A DNA stretch of 64,000 nt. Source: Rhynochetos jubatus (taxonomy: Eukaryota > Chordata > Aves > Eurypygiformes > Rhynochetidae). The notes beneath the pieces were generated by a model. The model saw only the letters and a list, made by a program, of their open reading frames with translations, was not told where the DNA came from and ran no database searches. Positions 23,107 to 36,979 of the stretch are shown here, in pieces; the first letter of the stretch is position 1, and every line of letters begins with the position of its first letter. The stretch lies in assembly GCA_027574665.1 (NCBI GenBank), contig CM050690.1, positions 35,000,357 to 35,064,356 of the forward strand, given 5' to 3'. The position numbers and the translations under genes were made by a program.

Positions 23107-24863
23107 AAAGATAGACTGTAATTTAAGGAAGAATCTCTAAGAAGGCAAGTGATCTTGGAGAAAGAGTTTTTACTTCTGTCTCAAAACAGAAACAATTTTT
23201 GAAGAGAAGTTGTATCTGAAAATAGGAACAAGTGTTGTTGCTGGATTGCTGAAAGTAAAGGTTGACTGTATGCCATTTAAACACCTCTAGGCAAGGGTGA
23301 GCGTGAATACACAATATATGCTTTGGAGTAATCCCAGACTTTGTAAATCATTCATTTTGTTGCCTGAAAGACCCTGGGTAGGTATTACCTCATACCTACC
23401 AGAAGGGTAGTTCTGGGATCACAATGAGACATAGTACTTGGAAAAAATAGGCAGAAGTGTTAGCCATTTAATTATATTTTCTGTGAGGCTGAAGAAATTC
23501 TGTAGGGATTATCTCCTGTAATGAAGAGCAATAACTGCAGGCACTGAGTTCCAGGCACTCCTGAGGGTTCACCTGTGCAACCTTTGGTCACAGTGCTGAA
23601 TGATGGGTGACCAGAGCAAAATAAGTTCCCAAATGTAATGAGGTTATCAAGACACCCAAATCAGTGGTGACTAACTTCCCAAAAAGTATATCTGAGTTCA
23701 GACTCAGGTAACAAACCCAGATCAGCTGGGTCACTGTATTCAGATGCATTAACTGGTTTCTTTGTTGGGGTTTTTTTTGTTTATGTGCTTGGTTTATTTT
23801 AATTTTTGCTTACTTTTTTGCAAATAGAAGTCTTTTCTAAAGCAATCTTTTGTCCCATGAACAAAGCCTCTATCTGCAAAGAAAAACTTTCTTACAAGTC
23901 CTCCCAGCAGACTAAAGAGAGGTGTGGTTTGCAGCGTATAAAGTCACAGAATCAACATCCCTCACTATGCTTTATCAAGGAAATCATGATTGCTTTGAAA
24001 GCAATAAGAAAATTTTCACCAACTTTTGCCAGAACAGAATTGAACTTCAGTCACACAGGACCAGTGTGAAGCCAGTGAGATTCTCCTGCAAATTTCAGGA
24101 GGACTGATGAACTCCATTTCTATTTTTTTTATTTTTTTTTAATCTTTCTTATGGAATGCAGCTTAAACTATGAGAAATAGACACCATCTCCAAATGCTTT
24201 GTTAAATTTTTTTCTCAATCACTGTACCCCATTCACCTTCAATACTTAGACATCATTTGGGACAATTTAAATCTCATCCAGCAGAATGCGTTTTCTAAAG
24301 ACATATTCCCAGGCTTTGTGTGCACACCATTCTTATTATCTGATGCAGACCAGACCTTCCAACAGTAAGAAATAAAAGTTCCCGTAAGAGTTGATCAGGT
24401 TTCTATCTTGAGAGAGCAAACTCATGGCAATTTTTATAACTATATCAAATACCGCTTGCCTGTTCATGGTGTGATTCTCTTTCCTGGATCAGAAACGCAG
24501 AGGTTCGGCTCACAGGCTGTGAGCTGGCCTCCTACATAAAGCTGACATCATAATTAATTAAAAGGAAGTCACTGTACTACTGGTGTTCTTGAGATGAGGC
24601 ATTAGTGTAGCACATTCTGGACAGCATCCACTCCTACAAATGGTATCACAAATTGCTTGGCACGCATACAAGCTCTCATCATTAAGGGAAAGTGCAAGAA
24701 TGCTATTGGGATTCCTGGTGTAATGTAAAAAAAAAACCCCAAGAAGAAACCAAATTATTCAATATTCAAGGATGAAAAGCATGGAGGCTATGTTAGTAGG
24801 TACTTGGTGGCAAGGTGTAAACTGTATTAGATTGCAACATACTATTTCTAGAGGTAGTAGCTG

Positions 24864-24909
24864 CCAGAAATAGGAAGGCTTTCCCTCACCAGAAATAGGA
24901 AGGCTTTCC
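24864..24909. repeat. 25-bp tandem duplication
   Basis: The 21-base string starting CCAGAAATAGGAAGG occurs at 24,864-24,884 and again, identically, at 24,889-24,909. The four bases between are CTCA. Perfect identity suggests a recent duplication. Confidence 0.9.
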
Positions 24910-27536
24910 GTGTGCCCCCTAAACTCCTCGCACTTCTCTCTTACCACCACTCTTCTGTAACATGATATGTTCCTTCATTCATTTCCAAGGATGAGGCTGA
25001 GCACAGCTGACATATTCCTATTGATTCCTTTACTCTGTATTTCTAGGCATTTTGTTTAACAGTGGTAGCAAATGGGTGAATAATACTTACTCTCACTTCT
25101 CAGCTAAGTATTTGAAGCTCAAATTCGGTTACTTTTGCAACTGTCTGCACTCGTGTTGGTTGGTCATCGCCTGATCTCTTGTGTTAGATCAGGGCTTCCC
25201 GGTAGGGCCGATGTCTGTGACCAGCCTTCTTGACTCTGTGATTCCCATAAGATGTGGAGAATGGACACCTCAGTGACTATGACTCATGCTTGGAAGCTGC
25301 TGCAGGTCCCGGCTCAGAAGGTCTCCTTCTCTTTTGGCTTGACTCATCAGCTGTGTAAAACAATCCATGATCTCTGAACGTTGCTCGTTGCAGACAATCT
25401 GAAAAGAAAAGGAAAGCAAGCTCACTTCTGTTAATAAATGTGGTTTTGCTGCAATACTCAGAAGTATTATTTCTCTGCCATACTTCCCTTTATTCCCAAA
25501 GTCATTCTGTGTTCTGAGCTGGATTGAGATTCTAATTTCTGAAGGGAATAAACCTATTTCTTTAGTTGTTGTTAGGGGATAAATTTACTAAAGCAGCCCA
25601 TTAAATGAGCTGTTTCAGTTTCCTGGATCTACCTTGTGTTCTATCTAACATGCAGATAAAATTTTGGTTGCCAAAACACAGAATATTTAGGTTTTGCTCA
25701 CTGCCTTTCTCTAGTCATTAATTTTGTTAACATGTAAGGTATGGCATAGCTTTGTATCTGTAATTATAGGAGCAGGTCATATGTGCATAAATTTGCAGGT
25801 TTTTTCAGTGGGGTAGTAAAGGGTAATTGGTTCCTCACCGTTACAGCCTGCCCGATTAGGAACATATGTGACTCGCATGCCCTTTGACACATCCTTTTAG
25901 GGGGATACTAGGCCCTCCAAGCCATCTCTTCATCAGGAACTACAGACACACTTCCCAGCTATTCCACCAGCTTGTGCGCTCCAGACACTGGAAGGCACCA
26001 GCCTTGTCCTCCCTGCCTTGCAGTTCTGGCATCTGCAAAGGAAACCTGAGGCACAGCTCATCCTAGAAGGTCCCAAATTGGGGCAGCAGGGGTCCTCCAG
26101 ATTCAGCTATGAGATCTGGTTCACAGTCAACATTTTCCCCCTAATTAGAAGTTAGACCTCTCTGTACTTCCTGAGGTCCCTTGTAGCTGTGTGGGCCAGT
26201 TCAGGATGAGGAGAATGAACTGTAAAGGAAGGAGGGAAGGCGATTGGAAATTACCAATATAATCTCATATTCTTTAAACTCTAGATTTCTACATCTGCTC
26301 AAAGAAAGAAAAAGAAGTTGCACAGCATTTTCTTAAAACCATATAGAAAATTGTACAAAATCACTACTGCTTATTGGAAAGAAAATTGGCAAAAGGAAGT
26401 TTCATAAGCTACAAGGTATACCTGGCTCATATGTTTTAAGAGGTTTACAATTTTTGAAAGAGGCTTTGACTCTGTGGTTCATTTGAATGAGTCAAAGTTA
26501 CTGTTCTGCCACGTTGAATTCCTTGTATTTACGGGATTTGACACATAAAGTAGAAACACGAGGAAAAAAAGAAAACAATAACAAGTACTCAGTTATGCTT
26601 TAAACAGAGGAGCAGATTTCACCACTCCACCCCACCCAACCCCCTAAAATGCACAACAGGAACATGGTATATAACAGCTAAAAGTCAAACTCACACTACC
26701 AGGTAACCTGCTTTCCAATTCTACATTTGAACCACAGCCGGCTGATGAGTCCAGGTAACAATTCCCAGAGATCTCAAACTGCTGATAATCCAACCAGAAT
26801 CTCTTGATGTTTTTTAGTCCACCAGTTCATTACAGCCTTCCACAAGACAGAAGGGAAGAAAGACAGTATTTCAAGCTACATAGATGACTTTTCTTTATTT
26901 TTCTGTCTTCTGCTTCCGTTTCTCTCCAGTGATGTTTTGTTGTGGGTCAGGGTTTTTTGGGGGGAGGGGGGCAGAGGGAGGTCAGTACAAACCAAAGGAA
27001 TTCATTTTCACCTTTCATTTTCCCTGTATCTTTCAACTGGGTGCAAAGTTGGTCTTATTTTTTTGGATGCCTCTAAAAGATCATTTAGCAGGCATTTAGA
27101 GTACTTAGGAAACAGTGATCACAAAAGTATAAATCAGAAGCATCTGTGACTTCCACTAAAATATTTAAACCAACGTGTGAAATGAAATTAGTTTGTTTTC
27201 ACATCAGATCCAGATTGTTCAACAAATTCCATGCTCTGTGTACGTTGTTATTCTTGTTAAAAATTTAAAAGGCAAGCTTTTAATGTCTCAGCATTAACTT
27301 AAGTTGCAATCAGTCTGTAAAACAATCGGAGAGATGCTGTTAAAAGTATATTAATAATAAAACAGATGCTTTAAAGAAAGCTTAGTATCACAGCAACCTC
27401 AGTCCACTTTTCTTTCTATACAGTGGGCCTGACTGAGAATTACCCTTCCTCGGTCAAGCCTGAGAGTGGAGCTCTGGGTGGAAGATTCTAACTTTTCCCT
27501 AAAAATGAGGCTTGAGTATCCTGTTTGTGTGACCAT

Positions 27537-27555
27537 TTTTTTTTTTTTTTTTTTT
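27537..27555. repeat. Poly-T run
   Basis: About 19 T in a row. Comparable runs are at 12,367-12,383 (T), 21,020-21,034 (A) and 32,067-32,084 (A). None has a recognisable processed pseudogene beside it. Confidence 0.85.
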
Positions 27556-28117
27556 AACAGTCACATGTTGCTTTGGTCTTTGTTTTATTTACTTCAAAGG
27601 AACATTGAGACCCAAGCATGAAATAGCCACCCAAAGAGGGTCAAACTCATAGTAACTGGGCAGAATTTTTTTTGCTATCAGAGAGTTATGTCAGAGGAAG
27701 GAGAAGATGTGATTGTTAATCCCCAGTAGTTTCAACAGCAAGGATATTTCCAGAAGTGAGGCTTGACCTCAGCTAGTCCATCATCATCTGAATACCAAGG
27801 TGCAGCGAGACCATCCTGGTATAGCCTACCCTAAGCAGTAGCGTCCTCAGGCATGGCCACAGATCTGCATTTACTACAGAGTCAGGACATAAATAACAAT
27901 TTCTAAAGACAGCTTTAGAGCCAATAGTATTACTTAGAAACACCAACTGTATTCCTTTCCACCCCAGCTTCTTAGCTACATACACTAAAGAAGTTCTATT
28001 ATAAGATACTAGAACTTTATGCACGTCTTAAACTAGATTTGAGTAGAATACAGTGGCTATTTTAATATTTCCAGTGCCTGTACTACCCATTTTGTGACAC
28101 TCAGACTTGCCAATACC

Positions 28118-28131
28118 ACACGTGCACGTGT
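28118..28131. promoter_or_regulatory. Double E-box palindrome
   Basis: ACACGTGCACGTGT is a perfect 14-bp palindrome carrying two abutting CACGTG E-boxes (28,119-28,124 and 28,125-28,130). Such sites bind bHLH-type factors; function here is unknown. Confidence 0.5.
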
Positions 28132-29336
28132 TACTTCAGGAGTGCATATACAGTTGCACAGATGCACTGTTAGCCAGTTCATGCTAAAGAAAAATTCTGC
28201 ATTATTGATAACACTTCTTTTTGTATAGCTGAAACTGACACCTAGCTTTTAAAGACTATTATTTCAGAGCACGTATAACTTCATGTTGTCTGTCTTTATA
28301 TCTACAAATGTCTCTGTATTTTCAGAGTTTTACAGACCTATTTGCTCTGTCTGCTGTTGCCAGTAATATAGGTTCATCAAGCACAAGCACAGGACAATTG
28401 TGCTCAAATACCTATAAAGCTTATTGTAAACAGTGAGGCAAAAATTCATCTTTGGCAATTAAAGAAAATAAAGTCAAAATATCAATACTTCCCTTGCTAA
28501 TAGGGTCTATATCCATCTCAGTCATGGAGATCTAACTTACTTCTTCAGTTACAGAGGTTCCTGCTACTCAGGTTAGAGATGCAAGTATAAGTTAAATAAG
28601 TTTTGGACTAAATGCTCTTCAGGAGATTCTTACAACCAAGATTTTTTTGGGGGGCTTCAATGAAATTACTTACCGTGTTTGTAGTAACACACTACCTCAG
28701 GCCTATAGAAGCGTACTACACACAGGTACTGCTTTGATAAACATAGATTTTATATTCTGCCTGTCTTGCAACAGCTTTAAAGAGCAATAGAAATTAAGTA
28801 CATAGTTCTAAAACTGCTGGACAGCCTCCAACTGACCTAGGGCAGCTCATGTTTTACAGTAAAAATATTCTTCAGTACTCAGATTAGAATCCAGTCATAA
28901 ATTGGTTCCTCCTCTCCTTTCAGGTCTGGTATCAAGTTAACTACAGAGTCAGGAGTTGAAGGAAGATACAAAGCTGAGGCGTGAGCCAAACACACTCCTT
29001 GACATACAGGAAAAAAATTCTCATCTCCCCTGAGTATGTTTAGAACCTCTTCATCTTTCCTGGATGGAGAAAGTGGCTCTTTGTCTCCAGTGAACGGCCT
29101 CATAGCAGAGGCTTTATCTTCCGCCTCAGCACAGTCTGTCTGTTTGCACAGTTCATGGGCTAAACATCAGAGATAATTCTAAAAAAAGTCCCTTTTCATG
29201 ATATTACACATTGCCACAACCCTTTGCGGGCACAGGATGTAAGAGTGGGCCCTGGCTGGCAAGGCCACCATGGCTGTGCTGTCCTTGCAGTCCTTGCCGC
29301 TCTGATGTCTAATACAATGTGGGGCCTCACCTCCAC

Positions 29337-29588
29337 ATAGAATCATAGAATCATAGTGTAGTTTGGGTTGGAAGGGACCTTTAAACACCACCTAGTGTCA
29401 CTGCCCTGCAACGAGCAGGGATGTCTTCAACTAGACCAGGCTGCTCAGAACCCCGTCCAACCTGACCTTAAATGTTTCCAGGGATGGGGCATCTCCCACC
29501 TCTCTGAGCAACCTGATCCAGTGATTCACCACCCTCATCTTAAAAAAATTCTCCCTTATCTCTAGTCTAAATCTGCCCTCTTTTTAGG
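29337..29588 (-). mobile_element. CR1 LINE, 3' end fragment
   Basis: Begins on plus with the repeated tail ATAGAATCATAGAATCATAG and TTTGGGTTGGAAGGGACCTT, then the complement of the CR1 3' UTR and the last codons of ORF2. It stops at about 29,588, so it is a short 5'-truncated copy. Confidence 0.92.
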
Positions 29589-32500
29589 ACACAGCTAAGT
29601 AAATACACAGAGCTGGGGAGAAGGACTAGCTGCAGCCATATGGATAAAACCAGAAAAACATCCCATGACTTTGGTTTTCAGAGGCAGCCCCACTGCCTCC
29701 TCAGAGACTTTAATTTCTTGATGCTGGCTACAAGGAGTGATGCACAAACTTTGGAGCGAGCCTCTGGGTTGTGTATCTGAAATGTGGGAGCTTCAGCATC
29801 AAAAGGACTGCAGTGTTTACCATACCCATGTATCATAGTAGTACTGTAGAAAATATTTATACCTTGTTTCACAGTTATGTTTTCAGAGAACAATAGTGAA
29901 AAAGATTCCAGAGTCTCTTCAAGTCAGCAGGTAACAAGCTGGAAAGGAGAGGCAGGGTCCTAGCAAATCCTGTGCGTAAAAATAAAATGCTGAACATCAT
30001 TGTGTGGGGTTTGAAAATGGTGATGGATCAAATGACATACAGTAGTCTGTGGTGATCTCTTTCTTCACCTCCCCACTGAATGCTTTTAACTCCACAGCCA
30101 GCTATCACTGGTGGCCAGGCACCCCAAGCAAGTTTTGACCAACAAAGTGAAAGATGCCTTGCCCAGTACTTGCTGTCTCAGGAATTGCTAAATACTTATC
30201 TTTACACCACATATTACTATTCCAATTGCATGAGCCATTTTAGCTTAAAGAAAAAAAAAAAATAGAAGGGAAAAAGCCTGTGCCCTGCAATCCTTAAGTT
30301 ACTGGTCTTAAATAAGAAACCAATGTACAGCAATGTACGCTGAACTTAACAGAGAGGGAACCTGAACATGCTATTGGCTTCAAATGCAGAGTTTGTCGCC
30401 AGAGCAGATCTGCTTCTCCTTGGGGATCATTTGGCTTTCCTCAGATTCCATGTGTTCTCAGATCCCTCACTTTCCCTCACTCAGAAGGGAACAGGAGGAT
30501 CTGGCCAATATGCCATCCCTCCACAGCACATGGTTTAGACCAGTTTGATTTACAGGCTGATGTCGATAGGTAATGTCAGCGCTGGGAGCCAGTTCCAGAC
30601 ACTTTAATGGGTCAGATGGAACAACTCACATCATCTCCAGATCAGAGGACAGAGAGAATTGCTGTTCAGAGACACAGAAATATTTGGGGATTCAGATAAT
30701 TATACGGTCACACTCAGGAAAAACAAGTAAAGGGGTTCATTCCACTTTTCAGCCTTTGAACACACCAGAAACATGGTATAATACACAAGTAAAACATCAC
30801 AGACCTAGAATTTTGTAAGTTGGATAGGGTTAAGCACCATGTATTTTTGCATTTTTAAATCCATGTTTTTACCAGCCGTGGTATCCAAGGAAATGTGAAA
30901 AATATCAGGTGGTGTTGAAGGACCCTCTTCTTCCTGGTCATCCTTTCCTCCCACTCTGAATGTCAAATGCTTACAGGCTGTGGTAAGATAGGCAGAGACT
31001 TTGTTACTGGGACATCTAAACAAATAATACACTCCCCTTGCTCTGCTCATGATCTCCTTCTCCTTCTTTGAGGCCTGTGATGAGACACTAAGACACTTTA
31101 CGTCAAGGGCCTTTTGTAGCTGAGGTGGGGTATGTTAGGCTTAAAGAGAGGAAATCACAATCTCTTGAGCATGAATCCAGGACTCTTGCCATATGAATGT
31201 GAGAACTTCAGGACATAGTGTAGTCATAAGTCATGTTTCAGGAGTCAGATTTTACATTTATGGAGGGAAAAGAGAGAAATGAGGCATTTTTACAGAAATC
31301 TATTCTGCTGAAATGCAAAACAAAAATAAGAGGCTGGTCTTTTCCTGGACTGCATTACATGCTACTATTTATATAAAGATTTGAGACTTTATCTGCCGCT
31401 TACGTTTGTTGGAATTTCCAGGAGAGTTTTTAGAACACAAGAATGCGACAACAACAAAAAAAAAAAGTTTATAATTAAAGCTATATTTAAACCTAACTGC
31501 TAAAATTGAAGGACAGTACAGCTTTTGGTTTTATGCATAAAAGACACTGAACATGGCAGGGGAAAAGTATTTGTTGGCATGTGATAGCAATGCAATTACA
31601 GTTATATAACAATCACGCAAACTCAAGGAAAAAGGTGTTACGTTTCTTCAGCAGAGTAAATAGTTGAGTGTGGTTGAAGCTGTCTTTCTAGGCAGAAAGC
31701 ACACTTACACACAAGGTTTATAAAGCATAAACAGCCTCTGATGTTTCTAGGTAACAGCATTCATTTAGAGTTATATAAAAAATCTATTGTGAACTTTACC
31801 AGTATTCATGTACTAGTTACTACTAATTATAACACACCCCAAAAGTATTTTCATACAAAGTTATTTAATAGGGTTTTTTATGTATATACAAGTATTCTGC
31901 AGAACTAATTTGTCTATTTTTCATTTGCTCTATGCTTGATTTTACTAGTTAAGTCAAGACAAACTGTAGGATCTAAAAAACATAGGTAGAACTTTACAGC
32001 AGGAGATAATTGTACTGAATAGTAACCTCCCTGTAGAATCTAGGTGCCTTTCTATTTGTTGTAGCAAAAAAAAAAAAAAAAAAACAGAAATCCTGGGACT
32101 GAATCAAATTATGACAAAAGTCTGAAGACATACAAGATATTCCTGGAAGACAAGGAACTTGCCAGCTTCACTTGCATAAATGTCTTCTGAAGTCAATGTA
32201 ATTTCCAAGCTCTAAACTAATGCAAAGCTTCACCTTTCTAATAGATTGATGCTATACACTTCACAGATTCACACAGATTCACAGAGTGTTAGGGGTTGGA
32301 AGAGACCTCTAGAGATCACTTAGTCCAACCCCCTGCCAGAGCAGGATCACCTAGAGCAGATCACGTCTTTGTTCCTTCCCTTTCCATCCCTCATCTCACT
32401 TATGGAGTGTCCGTTCCTTTGGACCGCAGCTCTTCAGAGGTGGATGGTAGGTTTTCTTGCTGCACCTCCACAGCTCAGCACAGCTGGGTCCTGATTTAGG

Positions 32501-34297
32501 TTGGACCCTTTGGCTACCCCAGCAAGATAAGATCATGCTAGAAATACGGGACTACCAAGTGGTATATAAAGAAATGTATTCCTATACGTGCTAGTACCCA
32601 TTCTCTCACATACAAAACACATCAAAACTACAGTTCTGACATGCCAGTAGCACTGATCCATCCATCTGAATTGCCTTCTTCTCATTCCCTGAATATTTCT
32701 AATGTGATCCATCAGTTTTCAGATTGAGAACCCTTCATATCTTGTTATGTTACATACCAATTAACTCAGTGTCTTGAGATGAAATCTGAGAAGACAAAAT
32801 ATTGTATGCATAAGCAGGCATCTTTCTAATAAAGTACCATGCTTTCTGTAATGGAAACTTATTTTTAGAAATTTAATAAACAGATTAACCTTCCAGACCA
32901 GAGAAGGTAGGGAAAATAACAGTTGTTTGTTTAATCATGCAGAGCGGTAAGATGCTATACAGTGTTAAACGTAAGACTAGCCACTGACCCTTGCTGGTGA
33001 GTGAATGGATTATTATGTTCAACATTTCAATTTAGCCTAGTACCACAAGTGCACAGTAATTGTAATTTTATTATACAGTCACATAAATAATGCAATATTT
33101 TTAATGATCCATACCCTTTAGAACACCACCCTGAAAACTGCCTGATACAATAAGAGGGTACTGTGCACTGTCTGATTTTTACTGACATTAAATTAGTAAG
33201 AAACATTAAGAAATTTCAACAGCTTTAAGGGAAAAAAAATCAACATAGTAGCAAGGAAGTCGTCTAGCTATAACACAGAACATATCAATAGATATATGGA
33301 TTGTTGATTAGGAAAGGAATCTGGAATCACAAAAAGAAAGTAAGCACATTGTAATAATAAAATCTGACTTAACATAATCTTAATTTTGTCATTATACTAA
33401 AATAGCATCTAATGCATGTAGGAGATTTTAAAATTGAACAGTGCAAACACTAAGCTGCTAATGAATCGGTCCCACATTTCTCATTATTTTCTTTAACTCT
33501 TCCAAAAACAATATATTCCCTTCTTCTTCCCCAGAAAAAGCAAGAAATTTAGTGAATGTATGACGCTGAACAATTGCTTTTAGTACAAGGACCTGCAGGG
33601 AGGCTCTCTTCCACTCTCCATGGGAATGGATCTTTTTTGTTATTTTGTTCCTAGAAGTAGCTCAAGGATTTCTATAGCTTCTTGTTACTCTGACAAGGAG
33701 CACAAAAGTGAAATGTAACTCTGTCACATTTCACAATTATCCCCATAATTAATATTACTGTTTCAAAATAACCTCATTTATAATTAAACAGGAAAATTCT
33801 TGATTTTTAAAAACACAGCCCACATATGTCCTAATTTTATATTTCCCCTTATACTACTTCATTTGTAAACCACAAGTTAAACAAATAAATGCATATGAAA
33901 AAGCTACAGCCTACTATTTCCAATCTAAATATTGTGACACAGTGACACACTCTTATTTTCTTCAGGTTCTGATATTCACCAGTTTAAGAATATCACAATT
34001 TTAAATTCTTGTTTCCTATCAGCCCTAAAGGAATGAGAGCCATGTATAGTCTGTTGCAGAATTATTTTCAATGAGCCCGATATATGCAAGCTTAATGAAT
34101 TTTGAGATATTCACACCAGTATAATAAGTCTCTCTTTAAATTACTAAATGAATATAAAAGGGAACGATCTGAAAGGTTCTCCTAATGAATCTGTCATAGC
34201 TAAATCCAAATTCCTTCAGTGTGAACAGGAACTTTGCCATGAATTCAACAGGGCCAAGATCTCAAGAATTACTGGTACAGCCATTCTAATTACCATA
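29589..34297. other. Intergenic, AT-rich
   Basis: Apart from the CR1 tail at 32,262 nothing is recognised. 32,800-34,250 is very AT-rich with many TAAT and AATAAA strings. Confidence 0.5.
32262..32368 (-). mobile_element. CR1 LINE, short tail of a second subfamily
   Basis: The segment with TTCACAGAGTGTTAGGGGTTG and CTAGAGATCACTTAGTCCAA corresponds to the CR1 subfamily whose tail is CACAGAGTGTT-like. The same type occurs at 47,345. Only the last ~105 bp remain, preceded by a doubled TCACAGATTCACACAGATTC tail. Confidence 0.88.
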
Positions 34298-35291
34298 TGT
34301 GGTGGGTTGACCTTGGCTGGAGGCCAGATACTCACCAAAGCAGCTCTATCACTGCCCTCCTCAGCTGGGCAGGGAGAGAAAATGTCAGGAAAAGCTCATG
34401 GGTCAAGACAAGGACAGGGAGGGATGACTCACCCATTCTGATCATGGAGAAAACAGAGTCGAATTGGGGGAAAAAAATCTATTTTATTTGTTAGCAATCA
34501 AATCGAAGTAGGATAAAGAGAGATAAACCCAAATATCTTAAAAAACCCTTCTTGGGCTCAGCTTTGCTTCCAATTTCTCTTCCTCCTCCCCACAGCAGTG
34601 CAGGGGGATGAGGAATGGGGGTCGTGGTCAGTTCATTGCACATTACATTTGCCACTCAGAGGGAGGACTCCTCACACTCCGGCCCTGCTCCAGCGTGGGG
34701 TCCCTCCCACGGGAGACAGTTCTCCAACAAATTCTCCAACGTGAGTCCTTCCCATGGGCTGCAGTTCTTCATGAACTGCTACAGAATTGGTCCCTTCCAT
34801 GGGGTGCAATCCTTCAGGAGCAGCCTGCTCCATTATGGGTTTCCCAGCCTCATTCAGGCATACACCTGTTCCGGTGTGAGGTCTTCCCCCAGGCTGCACA
34901 GGTTCTCTGCTGATCCATGACCCTCCATGGCTGCAGGGGCACAGCCTGCCCTCTCACCACGGGCTGCAGGGGAACCTCTGCTCTGGCACGTGGAGCACCT
35001 CCTCCCCCTCCTTCTCCACTGACCTTGGTGTCTGCAGTGTTCCTCTCACATGTTCTCACGTGTCTCCCTGGCTGCAATATGCAGGTATTTTCCCCCCCTC
35101 TTCTCAAATACGTTATCCCAGAAGCAATATCTCCATTGCTCATGGGCTTGGCCTGAGTCAGTGGTAAGTCCATCTTGGAGCTGGCTGGCATTGGCTCTGT
35201 CGTACACAGGGGAAGCTTCTAGCAGCTTCTCAGAGATGCCACCCCTGTAGCACCCCCCACTACCAAAACCTTGTCACAGAAACCCAATATA
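34298..35291 (-). mobile_element. Solo LTR of an avian endogenous retrovirus
   Basis: A ~1-kb block with the TGTGGTGGGTTGACC end and the CTACCAAAACCTTGTCAC...CCCAATATA end known from a widespread bird LTR. Sense is minus: AATAAA (34,479-34,486 in antisense) and an ACGTATTTGAG TATA-like stretch (about 35,105) lie in the expected order. The middle (about 34,690-34,990) is a decayed minisatellite of GTCCCTCCCACGGG and CTGCAGTTCTTCA-type units. No internal region adjoins it, so it is a solo LTR. No clean target duplication seen. Fossil, moderately diverged. Confidence 0.85.
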
Positions 35292-36979
35292 CTATGCAAG
35301 TTAACAGTAGATTTAGAGAGTTCTTCTAGTCTCTCTCCTCTTCCTACAAGCACAATTTAATTTGTTTTACTTCTTTATTGCTGCCTGATAAACTTGGTCT
35401 TACAAGATTTGAGAGGTTTTTCTCTGAAGTACAACTGGTTTTTTTTTTAATTTTTAATTAAAAGACACAAGGACTGAACACCCCCATCTTCTGTATTTGA
35501 AAAGGCCAGAAGAAAGTAAACTTTCAGACAATGCCCCTGCTGTCAAAGAGATTTAACAGAGCAGATAACCCAATGCCTACACAACCCTTCTTACTAAATC
35601 TATTAAATCTGCCAGCAGCTGTGCTGGTTTGATTGGATTATTTTAGAGACACAGAGAAATTGGCTGAGGTGATCATGTCTTTCCATTAACATCACTTGAC
35701 AACAAATATTCTTGTCTGTAACGACCTTGAGACGACAATTAAAGCTTGTATTCAAATTGTAGCTTGTTATAAATCCCCTAGTCAGCTATTGTTTTGTGGT
35801 TTAGTTGTCACGTTGGATACTTGCATGAGGTTTCCTTTAGTCCATCACAAACATTGTAAAGTGCTTTATACTAAAGAAGTCATAAAATGATTTACACAAC
35901 AGAGAAATACGGAACTAAAAATGAACCATGAATTGGGCACTTACAACTACACAGGTAACGAGTTACATGTGCAGTTCTGGGCTGATAAATGACTTATTTC
36001 TTCAAACTTCAGATGAAAAAAATACCCCAGCTTGAACATGAATTTTCTGTAGCAAAGAATGCTTTGCAACTCCATAAATCACAGAGGTCGTTAGACAAAG
36101 GAAAGAATGAAGCAAACAAACAAAGAAGTTAATTCAAAACTTGTTCTTCTTCCTACTTGTTGCATGGCACTGCTTTACATTTACCATGCTTTTGCAACAT
36201 ATGGGCCAAACCTAATACTGGTTATGATGATGCATCCAAATTCTCTTCAAAGTTATTAATAGAAATATTTGTTCATGTACCACAGGGCTGATTTTCATGC
36301 CAGGTGTGAAAAATTAAGGCAACTTCTGGATATTCTGCTTGCTAACCAAGCTGTTTCTCGAGTATTATTATTATTATCTGACTTCATTACAAAAATACGC
36401 TTCTTTCATTTTAGCTTAGAAAATACTGTTGAAATGTGGTTGCCAAATGAAACATTTTTTTTTAATCAAAATCTGATTTGTATTTTTAATTCTCAGATTC
36501 TGCCCCAAAAGCCCCTTAGTATACAGTTAGGGGGAATAAAATAATCATTAGTTGTTTAATCATGTTTCAATGACCATTCCCTCATCTTGCAAAAGGCAGG
36601 TTTTACCTCGATAATTCCTAGTCCTTTGGAATTCAACAGTTGCTACCTGCCTGCAATATAATTTTATATATTTTACACTTTTCATTCCTAAATGAAAGAA
36701 TCACTACATCCATGTGGAAATCTTAAGAAAAGCAATGTTTTGCTCCTCATCTTTTAATCAGTAAGCAGGAGAAAAAAGGCACATGTGTTACAGAAAACAG
36801 TGTATAAAATAATGGGTTTGACCCTTCAAGTCTTCCAAACCGGGGAGAACTACCCTTGTATTTCAGCATAGTAATAGAACTGATACTGTTAACTTACTTC
36901 TCCACTGAAACTTTTGGTGTGCCTCCAGGGTCAGAAGAACCGTTATTCCTGGGTCTTTCGTACCTAATTAACAAGAAAT
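35292..36979. other. Intergenic with a possible conserved noncoding block
   Basis: Between the solo LTR and the long CR1. 35,620-35,900 has non-repetitive, motif-dense sequence (CTATTGTTTTGTGGTTT at about 35,787, with SOX- and RUNX-like cores, and AGAAGTCATAAAATGATTTA). A short (ATT)n lies at about 36,363. No gene seen. Confidence 0.4.

Larger units (their letters stand above)
23107..29336. other. Intergenic, no recognised gene
   Basis: Holds the 25-bp duplication (24,864), a poly-T run (27,537) and the double E-box (28,118). No ORF over 87 codons. No repeat family recognised. Confidence 0.5.

Noticed and set aside
34608-35191. ORFs of about 100 codons on both strands
   Set aside because: They lie within the solo LTR and result from its repeated GC-rich modules.
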